NCBI GenBank assembly: GCA_947630515.1
Contig: CANRHY010000048.1
Location: 1-7,313 of the forward strand
Direction of reading: 5' to 3'
Source: an uncultured Bacilli bacterium
Lineage (GTDB): Bacteria > Bacillota_I > Bacilli_A > RF39 > UBA660
Length of the DNA: 7,313 bases
Shown here: positions 1-4,961 of the stretch, in pieces
Position numbering within the stretch: position 1 is the stretch's first letter
Layout: each line of letters opens with the position of its first letter
The notes under the pieces: model-generated
Told to the model about the DNA's origin: nothing
Databases searched by the model: none
The model's input: only the letters and a program-made list of their open reading frames with translations
Program-made: the position numbers and the translations under genes

Positions 1-939
1 ACTAAAAATATGGTTGCAATTGATAACAAAGGGACACTTAATATAGAAGCTGGAAAAATCAGTGGAGTTGCAGGTGTTTCTGTTGATACTCCTATATCTG
101 TAATATTAAACCAAGGAACTATGACAGTAAGTGGTGGAACAATTAAATCTAATGATGGTGAGTTATCAGCAGGTATTCACAATTTAGCAAATGGTACTCT
201 AACAATTACTGGAGATGCTAAAATTGAAACTGGTGGTGAAAAATCTTGGGGATTACTAAACTATGGAACTACTAATATTGATGGTGGTACATTTGCTCAA
301 AAATACCAATACTCAGTAATACAAAACTCTGGTGATATGAATATTACTGGTGGTACATTTAATTCAACTGAAGAAGATGCATACGCATTAATCACTAATG
401 AAAACGTAGCTAATGAAGGAAGAGAAGGAAACGCATCTCTAATTATTGATGGTGGAGATTATACAGGTAATATAGTACTATCATATGGCACATCTAACAA
501 AGGTGAAGCAGTTATAAATAAAGGTGAATTTGATACAAATCAAGATTTATCTAGTTATATAGCCCTAGGTTCAGAATTTGATAGTGAAGGTAATGTAGTT
601 AAAAAAGCTCTTCACAATATAGAAGTAAAAGAAAATGAAAATGCTAAAATTGAATTAGATAAAAACTCTACTTTTGAAGGAGATACAGTTAATATAGTAG
701 TTACTCCTAAAGAAGGTTATGACGTAGATAAAATAATAGTTACAAGCGCTTCAGGTGAAAAAATAGAAGTAAAAGATGGAAGTTTCGTAATGCCTGCAGA
801 AGACGTAACATTAGAAGTAACATTAAAAGAAAGTACTAACCCAAATACAGGTGACAACATTGTAACTTTCTTAGTAGTAGGCTTAATGACTCTAGTAGCT
901 ATAGTTAGTGGAGTAATAGTTCTTAAAAAGAACAACTAA
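1..939 (+). CDS. Cell-wall-anchored surface protein, C-terminal part (5' truncated by window)
   Basis: The frame is open from base 1 without a stop, so this is the 3' end of a longer gene; the ATG at 10 is probably internal. Residues below count from that Met. Residues about 5-175 are irregular repeats of 22-26 residues of the type N-x-G-[TS]-[LM]-x-[IV]-x-GG-T-[FI] (GGTI at 42, GGTF at 92 and 114, GGDY at 148), the pattern of right-handed beta-helix/autotransporter-like surface proteins. Residues about 222-273 resemble the divergent InlB B-repeat family (EGYDVDKI then GSFVMPAEDVTLEVT). The end is a sorting signal: NPNTGD at 277-282, a hydrophobic segment at about 283-305 and a KKNN tail. This predicts sortase attachment to peptidoglycan. 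The first motif residue is N, not the usual L. No catalytic residues are seen; adhesion or surface-layer function is a guess. The gene is followed by its own terminator. Confidence 0.85.
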   Translation, partial: TKNMVAIDNKGTLNIEAGKISGVAGVSVDTPISVILNQGTMTVSGGTIKSNDGELSAGIHNLANGTLTITGDAKIETGGEKSWGLLNYGTTNIDGGTFAQKYQYSVIQNSGDMNITGGTFNSTEEDAYALITNENVANEGREGNASLIIDGGDYTGNIVLSYGTSNKGEAVINKGEFDTNQDLSSYIALGSEFDSEGNVVKKALHNIEVKENENAKIELDKNSTFEGDTVNIVVTPKEGYDVDKIIVTSASGEKIEVKDGSFVMPAEDVTLEVTLKESTNPNTGDNIVTFLVVGLMTLVAIVSGVIVLKKNN

Positions 940-953
940 TTAATAAATAAACC

Positions 954-981
954 AAAAGAGCAGAAATGCTCTTTTCTTTTT
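954..981 (+). terminator. Intrinsic terminator of the surface protein gene
   Basis: An 8-bp stem AAAAGAGC (954-961) / GCTCTTTT (968-975) with loop AGAAAT is followed by a T-rich tail (CTTTTT). It starts 14 nt after the stop codon. Stem and loop are identical over 21 nt to the terminator after metG (2657-2677). Confidence 0.9.
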
Positions 982-982
982 C

Positions 983-1011
983 TTGAACTATACAAAAAAT
1001 TAAAGTATAAT
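983..1011 (+). promoter_or_regulatory. Sigma-A promoter of metG
   Basis: TTGAAC (983-988), a 17-nt spacer and a perfect TATAAT (1006-1011) predict a start near 1018. That gives a leader of about 31 nt carrying AAGGAGG (1037-1043) 5 nt before the ATG. The -35 box starts 2 nt after the T tail of the preceding terminator. The leader is too short for a T-box or SAM-type riboswitch, so no tRNA- or methionine-sensing element is seen. Confidence 0.8.
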
Positions 1012-1048
1012 GTAGATAATAATTTACAGAAATCAAAAGGAGGAAAAT

Positions 1049-2653
1049 ATGACTAAAAGAGATATTTTTATAGGAGGCGCTTGGCCTTATGCAAATTATT
1101 ACCTACATGTTGGTCACTTAGCTGCTTTATTACCAGGAGATATACTAGCAAAATACTATAGGGGAAAAGGAGATAACGTAATATACGTATCAGGTTCAGA
1201 CTGTCATGGAACACCAATAACAGAAAGAGCAAGAAAAGAAAATGTAACACCAAGTGAAATTGCTACATTTTATCATGAAGAATTTAAAAAGACATTTGAT
1301 AGATTAGGTTTTTCATATGATTTATATTCTAATACTATGAGTGAAGAACACAAAAAATATGTAATGGAACAATTTAAAAAAATATTAGATAACGGTTACT
1401 TATTTGAAAAAGAAGAATTACAAGATTTCTGTGAAACATGTAAAACATTCCTTTCAGATAGAGAAATAGAAGGGGTGTGCCCTCACTGTGGAGGAAAAAG
1501 TACTGGAGACCAATGTGAAGTATGTGGTTGTTCTTTAGATAGTAGTGAAGTATTAGATAAACACTGTAAAAAATGCGGGGGAACTACAACTTTAAAAACT
1601 AATAAACACTTATATTTTAAATTACCAGCATTTAAAGATAAATTACAAGAATTAATTGAAAAAAACAAAACTAACTGGAGAAAAAATGCTTTAGGTGAAG
1701 CACAAAAATATATTGACATGGGCTTAGTAGACCGCGCTGCTACTAGACAATTAGACTGGGGTATACCCGTTCCAGTTGAAGGTTATGAAGATAAAAGAAT
1801 ATATGTATGGATTGAAGCAGTACTAGGTTACCTTTCAGTAGGATATGAAGTTGCAAAAGAAAGAAACATAGATTTTGATAAATTTATGTCTGATGATAAT
1901 GAAAACTTAAAAACATATTACGTTCATGGAAAAGATAACATACCATTTCATACAACTATATACCCAGCATTAATCATGGCTATAAAAAATAACTATCGCT
2001 TGCCTGATTACATAGTCTCTTCAGCTTATGTAAATCTAAATCAAGAAAAAATGAGTAAATCAAAAGGAAACTTAATAACAGCTAACGAATTATTAGATAT
2101 GTTTGATAGTGATACTTTAAGATTCTATTTTGCATTTAAAGGACCTGAAACAAATGATATGAATTGTTCTATAGAAGACATAAAAGAAACACATAACAAA
2201 TTCCTAGTAGGTATGTTAGGAAACTTTGTAAATAGAAACCTATCATTTATATGCAAAAAATTTGATGGAATAATTAAAGAAGCTAAAGTAGATGAAAGTA
2301 TAGTAAAATTAACTCAAGAAACATTAGAAAAAGCAGGAGATTATTTTGAAAAAGGTGAAATAAGAAATGCAACTAAACAAATAATAGACTACATAAATAG
2401 CGCTAATAAATATTATGATAGTAAAGAGCCATGGAACCAAGTAAAAGAAGACATATCTGCATTTAATGATACAACTTATACTTGCACATATATGATAGCT
2501 AATCTAGCTAATTTAGTTGAACCAATCCTACCAAATGCTTCACTTAAAATTAAAAAGATGCTTAACTTACCTCCATATAAATGGGAAGAAGAAATAATAA
2601 AAGGCGACTTAAAAGTAGAAGACTTACAAATGATTTACGAAAGATTAGATTAA
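1049..2653 (+). CDS. metG: Methionyl-tRNA synthetase (class I, two zinc-knuckle type)
   Basis: Charges tRNA-Met with methionine using ATP in the cytoplasm. The 534-residue protein has a Rossmann catalytic core with the HIGH-box variant HVGH (20-23), SGSDCHGTPI (48-57) and the KMSKS loop (334-338, preceded by QE). The connective insertion carries four CxxC pairs (C128/C131, C144/C147, C156/C159, C173/C176), enough for two zinc knuckles. YVWIEAVLGY (252-261) occupies the methionine-pocket strand with the conserved Trp at 254. Residues about 380-534 form the helical anticodon-binding domain. The C-terminal Trbp111/EMAP-like tRNA-binding domain found in the longer Bacillus MetS (about 660 residues) is absent. 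The start is fixed by AAGGAGG 5 nt upstream. It is a single-gene unit between two terminators. The cysteine pattern and VWIEA motif suggest the MetRS2-like/archaeal-like lineage rather than the usual Bacillus type; that assignment is inference from memory of the families. The enzyme class itself is certain. Confidence 0.96.
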   Translation: MTKRDIFIGGAWPYANYYLHVGHLAALLPGDILAKYYRGKGDNVIYVSGSDCHGTPITERARKENVTPSEIATFYHEEFKKTFDRLGFSYDLYSNTMSEEHKKYVMEQFKKILDNGYLFEKEELQDFCETCKTFLSDREIEGVCPHCGGKSTGDQCEVCGCSLDSSEVLDKHCKKCGGTTTLKTNKHLYFKLPAFKDKLQELIEKNKTNWRKNALGEAQKYIDMGLVDRAATRQLDWGIPVPVEGYEDKRIYVWIEAVLGYLSVGYEVAKERNIDFDKFMSDDNENLKTYYVHGKDNIPFHTTIYPALIMAIKNNYRLPDYIVSSAYVNLNQEKMSKSKGNLITANELLDMFDSDTLRFYFAFKGPETNDMNCSIEDIKETHNKFLVGMLGNFVNRNLSFICKKFDGIIKEAKVDESIVKLTQETLEKAGDYFEKGEIRNATKQIIDYINSANKYYDSKEPWNQVKEDISAFNDTTYTCTYMIANLANLVEPILPNASLKIKKMLNLPPYKWEEEIIKGDLKVEDLQMIYERLD

Positions 2654-2656
2654 ATT

Positions 2657-2680
2657 AAAGAGCAGAAATGCTCTTTTTTT
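2657..2680 (+). terminator. Intrinsic terminator of metG
   Basis: Stem AAAGAGC (2657-2663) / GCTCTTT (2670-2676) with loop AGAAAT runs into an uninterrupted T run (2674-2680). It begins 4 nt after the stop codon. It is a 21-nt exact match to the hairpin at 955-975. Confidence 0.92.
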
Positions 2681-2681
2681 G

Positions 2682-2710
2682 TAATATTAAAAACAACCCT
2701 CTCATATATT
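2682..2710 (+). promoter_or_regulatory. Sigma-E (mother-cell) promoter of spoIVA
   Basis: TAATATT (2682-2688) matches the Bacillus sigma-E -35 consensus KMATATT at all 7 positions. After exactly 14 nt, CATATATT (2703-2710) matches the -10 consensus CATACAHT at 7 of 8. The predicted start near 2717 leaves a 20-nt leader with AAAGGAG (2724-2730) 7 nt before the ATG. spoIVA is a known sigma-E gene in B. subtilis, so context and motif agree. No sigma-A-like promoter competes in this gap. Confidence 0.75.
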
Positions 2711-2737
2711 TTTAATGTAACATAAAGGAGTGGGAAA

Positions 2738-4216
2738 ATGGATAAAAAAGAAATACTGGGTAGCATTTCTAAAAAAGGAAATGGAGAAATATATCTAGGT
2801 GTAGTCGGGGCTGTAAGAACAGGTAAATCTACATTTATAAAAAAAGTAATAGAAAACCTAATAGTCCCTAATATTGAAGATGAGTACGAAAGAAAAAGAT
2901 GCTTAGATGAAATACCTCAAACAGCAAGTGGTAAAGGAATAATGACAATCGAGCCAAAATTTGTACCCTCTAGTGGAGCCCAAATCAAAATAGATGAATT
3001 TACTACTAGCATCAAACTAATTGACTGTGTAGGTTACATTACCCCCGAGTGCACAGGATACACTGATGCTGAGGGAAAAGAAAGACTTGTAAAAACACCA
3101 TGGTTTAGTGAAGAACTTCCATTTGTACAAGCTGCAGAAATAGGAACAACAAAAGTAATAAAAGACCATAGTACAATAGGAATAGTAGTGACAACTGATG
3201 GCTCAATAGGAGAACTTAGTAGAAATAATTACATAGAAGCAGAAGAAAAAGTAATAACAGAACTTAAAAACATTAACAAACCATTTATAGTAATAATGAA
3301 TACAACACACCCATCTAGCATGGGCACACAAAATTTAGTAAGAGAATTAAAAGAAAAATATGATGTACCAGTACTTCCTCTAAGTGTAATAGATATGGAA
3401 GAAATAGACATATTAAATGTCTTAAAAGAAGCTTTGTACGAGTTTCCAATAGAAGATATAGAAGTAACACTTCCAGATTGGGTATCAGTCTTAAATAGTG
3501 ATCACCCTGTAAAAAAAGCATTTATAGAAGCAATGAAAGAAAGTGTAGTAAGTGTTGATAAACTAAGAGATATTGACAAAATAAACCTAAATTTTGAAGA
3601 AAACGACGTAATAAGTAATGCATACATTTCAAATTTAAATACCTCAACTGGAGAAGTAACAATAAACCTAGAAGCAGACCCATCACTGTATGATGAAGTA
3701 TTAAAAGACATAATTGGTGTTAGCATAAATTCTAAAGCAGAACTACTAAGAGTATTCATAGACTTTAAAGAAGGAAAAAGTGAATATGATAGCATTAAAT
3801 CAGCATTAAAACAAGTATATGCAACAGGATACGGAATTGCAACACCTAAAATATCAGATATGAAATTAGAAAAACCAGAAGTAATAAAACAGGGTGGAAG
3901 ATATGGAGTAAAGCTAAAAGCAGTCGCTACTTCTATACACATGATTAAAGTAGATGTAGAAAGCACATTCGAGCCTATAATAGGTAGTGAAATGCAAAGT
4001 AAAGAACTAATAGACTATCTTATGAAAGGACAAGAAGAAGACCCTAACAACATATGGAAAAGTGAAATCTTTGGTCGTAGCCTAGAAGTAATAGTACAAG
4101 AGGGAATACAAAGCAAATTAAATCAAGTACCAGAGTCAGTTAGATACAAACTAGGACAAACTATAACTAAGATAGTAAACAAAGGAAGTGGTAACCTAAT
4201 TGCTATAGTAATATAG
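2738..4216 (+). CDS. spoIVA: Stage IV sporulation protein A, spore coat morphogenetic ATPase
   Basis: SpoIVA is made in the mother cell, binds the forespore surface through SpoVM and polymerises irreversibly using ATP to form the basement layer of the spore coat; it is also needed for the cortex. The protein is 492 residues, the same length as the B. subtilis protein. Residues 18-36 (IYLGVVGAVRTGKSTFIKK) contain the Walker A loop GAVRTGKST with K30. LIDCVGY (94-100) is the Walker B-like strand with D96. GIMTIEPKFVP (67-77) is the sensor-threonine segment; T70 is kept, while the next position, Thr in the B. subtilis protein as I recall it, is Ile here. The middle domain (about 240-350) is more divergent, and the C-terminal domain contains GYGIATP, SIHMIKVDVES, IFGRSLE and the conserved tail GSGNLIAIVI. 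The start is supported by AAAGGAG and a sigma-E promoter. HU follows, as in Bacillus. The gene strongly implies an endospore former. Confidence 0.98.
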   Translation: MDKKEILGSISKKGNGEIYLGVVGAVRTGKSTFIKKVIENLIVPNIEDEYERKRCLDEIPQTASGKGIMTIEPKFVPSSGAQIKIDEFTTSIKLIDCVGYITPECTGYTDAEGKERLVKTPWFSEELPFVQAAEIGTTKVIKDHSTIGIVVTTDGSIGELSRNNYIEAEEKVITELKNINKPFIVIMNTTHPSSMGTQNLVRELKEKYDVPVLPLSVIDMEEIDILNVLKEALYEFPIEDIEVTLPDWVSVLNSDHPVKKAFIEAMKESVVSVDKLRDIDKINLNFEENDVISNAYISNLNTSTGEVTINLEADPSLYDEVLKDIIGVSINSKAELLRVFIDFKEGKSEYDSIKSALKQVYATGYGIATPKISDMKLEKPEVIKQGGRYGVKLKAVATSIHMIKVDVESTFEPIIGSEMQSKELIDYLMKGQEEDPNNIWKSEIFGRSLEVIVQEGIQSKLNQVPESVRYKLGQTITKIVNKGSGNLIAIVI

Positions 4217-4230
4217 CAATTTTTTTCTTT
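4198..4230 (+). terminator. Intrinsic terminator overlapping the end of spoIVA
   Basis: AATTGCTAT (4198-4206) pairs with ATAGCAATT (4213-4221) around a 6-nt loop, followed by TTTTTTCTTTT. The left arm encodes the last residues of SpoIVA and the right arm includes its TAG stop (4214-4216), so the terminator is built into the coding end. Confidence 0.88.
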
Positions 4231-4257
4231 TAGTATTAAACAAAATACCAAATGTGT

Positions 4258-4293
4258 AAAAAAAATAAAAAAATGTAGAAAAATGACAAAAAA
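4258..4293 (+). promoter_or_regulatory. Phased A-tracts upstream of the HU promoter (UP element or bent DNA)
   Basis: Four A runs (4258-4265, 4267-4273, 4279-4283, 4288-4293) have centres about 9-11 bp apart and end 3 bp before the -35 box. Such phasing favours intrinsic curvature and contact with the RNA polymerase alpha subunits. The function is inferred. Confidence 0.5.
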
Positions 4294-4296
4294 CTA

Positions 4297-4325
4297 TTGC
4301 AATTTCCCTAATATATAGGTAAAAT
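4297..4325 (+). promoter_or_regulatory. Sigma-A promoter of the HU gene
   Basis: TTGCAA (4297-4302), a 17-nt spacer and TAAAAT (4320-4325) predict a start at about 4331-4333. The boxes are imperfect (4 of 6 and 5 of 6), but the spacing is ideal and A-tracts lie directly upstream. Confidence 0.6.
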
Positions 4326-4333
4326 TAAGACAT

Positions 4334-4352
4334 GAGCATAGATAATGTGCTT
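4334..4352 (+). promoter_or_regulatory. Hairpin at the 5' end of the HU mRNA leader
   Basis: GAGCATA (4334-4340) pairs with TGTGCTT (4346-4352), 7 bp including two G-U pairs, around the loop GATAA. If transcription starts near 4332, the hairpin sits at the very 5' end of the mRNA and leaves the ribosome binding site (4365-4369) free. That layout is typical of 5' stabilising stem-loops. The structure is seen by eye; the role is inferred. Confidence 0.45.
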
Positions 4353-4364
4353 AAAAAAATAGAT

Positions 4365-4369
4365 GGAGG
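4365..4369 (+). promoter_or_regulatory. Ribosome binding site that decides the HU start
   Basis: GGAGG lies 8 nt before ATG 4378. An in-frame ATG at 4363 overlaps this site and would add five residues (MEVIE) not found in HU proteins, so 4378 is the real start. Confidence 0.9.
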
Positions 4370-4377
4370 TAATAGAA

Positions 4378-4650
4378 ATGACTAAAAACGAATTAGTAGA
4401 ATTTATCGCTACAAAAGCTGGTCTTACAAAAGCAGATGCTCTAAGAGCATTAGATGCTACTTTAGCTGGAATTGAATCTGGACTAAAGAAAGACGGAAAG
4501 GTTGCATTAGTTGGATTCGGAACTTTCAGTGCTAAAAAACGTGCTGCAAGAGAAGGAATCAACCCTTTAACTAAACAACCACTTAAGATTCCTGCAAAAG
4601 TTGTTGCAAGTTTCAAAGCTGGAAGCAAATTAAAAGATGCTTTAAATTAA
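4378..4650 (+). CDS. hup: Nucleoid-associated DNA-binding protein HU
   Basis: HU is a small homodimeric DNA-bending protein that compacts the nucleoid and supports replication, repair and recombination. With the start at 4378 the product is 90 residues, the standard HU length. Residues 1-45 are the helical dimerisation part (MTKNELVEFIATKAGLTKAD at the N-terminus). GFGTFSAKKRAAREG (46-60) and INPLTKQ (61-67) form the HU signature and the flexible DNA-binding arm, with P63 as the intercalating proline. It lies just downstream of spoIVA, the B. subtilis order for hbs, but has its own promoter and terminator. All four Ile codons are ATC or ATT and none is ATA, unlike the ATA-dominated neighbours, as expected of a very highly expressed gene. 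IHF is excluded as improbable because this is a lone homodimer-type gene in a Gram-positive context. Confidence 0.97.
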   Translation: MTKNELVEFIATKAGLTKADALRALDATLAGIESGLKKDGKVALVGFGTFSAKKRAAREGINPLTKQPLKIPAKVVASFKAGSKLKDALN

Positions 4651-4651
4651 G

Positions 4652-4672
4652 AAAAAGCCTTAGGGCTTTTTT
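4652..4672 (+). terminator. Intrinsic terminator of the HU gene
   Basis: AAAAAGCC (4652-4659) pairs with GGCTTTTT (4664-4671) around the tetraloop TTAG, with a T run to 4672 and further Ts after it. It begins 1 nt after the stop codon. Confidence 0.92.
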
Positions 4673-4720
4673 ATTTTATATGAAAATTATGTAGAAAATA
4701 TAAAAATGATAACTTTTCTA

Positions 4721-4749
4721 TTGACGTACACGAACATATATATTATAAT
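4721..4749 (+). promoter_or_regulatory. Near-consensus sigma-A promoter driving a putative small RNA
   Basis: TTGACG (4721-4726), a 17-nt spacer and TATAAT (4744-4749) match the consensus at 11 of 12 positions, the strongest promoter in the window. Short A and T tracts at 4683-4717 upstream could act as an UP element. The predicted start is near 4756. No convincing protein gene follows before a second promoter at 4915. Confidence 0.8.
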
Positions 4750-4755
4750 TAAATT

Positions 4756-4892
4756 GTTAGTAAGGAAAGAAAATAATAAGTACGGTAGCGACTATCGGAA
4801 ATTGGTCTCTGAAGGGTAGATTTACTCAATGAAGAAGAAAAAACAAATCGCGAGGTTTGTGATGATTTATGAATAAATCATTCTGTTCTTTT
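4756..4892 (+). ncRNA. Putative structured small RNA, family not recognised
   Basis: This is the main content of the 311-nt gap between the HU and cca genes. It has a strong promoter of its own, and a separate promoter for cca lies after its end. By eye it folds into consecutive hairpins. P2 is 4783-4788/4792-4797 (CGGTAG/CTATCG, CGA loop). P3 at about 4801-4830 is ambiguous (ATTG/CAAT closing, or GGTCT/AGATT inside). P4 is 4843-4849/4854-4860 (ACAAATC/GGTTTGT) with a GCGA tetraloop of the GNRA type. P5 at 4861-4882 abuts it and could stack on it. A weak closing helix between 4760-4773 and 4881-4894 is possible. I looked for and did not find the SRP RNA motif (GGAAGGAAGCAGC-like), T-box, tmRNA, tRNA, 6S-like rod or common riboswitch cores. 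It could be a trans-acting RNA or an attenuator-like leader of cca. Confidence 0.5.
4861..4892 (+). terminator. Probable terminator of the putative small RNA
   Basis: GATGATTTA (4861-4869) pairs with TAAATCATT (4874-4882), including a terminal G-U pair, around the loop TGAA. The tail TCTGTTCTTTT is T-rich but interrupted. The stem is almost all A-T, so termination may be partial and some readthrough into cca is possible. Confidence 0.5.
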
Positions 4893-4900
4893 ACATGTAA
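4891..4900 (+). repeat. Perfect 10-bp palindrome plus adjacent inverted repeat before the cca promoter
   Basis: TTACATGTAA (4891-4900) is its own reverse complement. It is followed by AATAT-CGA-ATATT (4899-4911), ending 4 bp before the -35 box at 4915. The position suits an operator, but such short AT-rich palindromes also arise by chance. Confidence 0.35.
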
Positions 4901-4914
4901 TATCGAATATTTTA

Positions 4915-4943
4915 TTGACAAACGTATATACTTATAGTATGAT
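4915..4943 (+). promoter_or_regulatory. Sigma-A promoter of the cca-dnaD-nth operon
   Basis: A perfect TTGACA (4915-4920), a 17-nt spacer and TATGAT (4938-4943) predict a start near 4950 and a leader of only about 12 nt. The leader carries AGGGAG (4952-4957) just ahead of ATG 4962. Confidence 0.78.
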
Positions 4944-4961
4944 TAATACATAGGGAGAGAT

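Noticed and set aside
1018..1048. Possible T-box or methionine riboswitch before metG
   Set aside because: The leader from the predicted start is only about 31 nt and holds no hairpin.
2703..2728. Alternative sigma-E -10 (CATAAAGG) next to the spoIVA ribosome binding site
   Set aside because: A start from it would remove the ribosome binding site, and the match is worse than the promoter at 2682-2710.
3502..3966. Long open frame on the - strand within spoIVA (and similar ones under metG, cca and nth)
   Set aside because: These are opposite-strand shadows of AT-rich, strongly supported genes; the products are low-complexity Leu/Ser/Ile-rich and lack ribosome binding sites.
4332..4385. 17-codon reading frame in the HU leader that overlaps the hup start
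   Set aside because: There is no ribosome binding site; it could be translated only as a leaderless start. The hairpin and GGAGG layout explain the region better.
4731..4749. CGAACAT resembling half of a Bacillus LexA (SOS) box within the small RNA promoter
   Set aside because: The second half-site (GTTCG-like after 4 nt) is missing; only ATATT-type sequence follows.
4829..4876. 15-codon reading frame (MKKKKQIARFVMIYE) inside the putative small RNA, ending within its last hairpin
   Set aside because: The only purine-rich site (GAAGGG, 4811-4816) is 12 nt away, which is poor spacing, and so short a frame is expected by chance. It could be a leader peptide, but nothing further supports that.
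4756..4892. Known RNAs considered for the gap: SRP RNA, 6S RNA, tmRNA, tRNA, RNase P, T-box, preQ1, purine and glycine riboswitches
   Set aside because: None of the core conserved motifs is present by eye, and RNase P and tmRNA are too long to fit.
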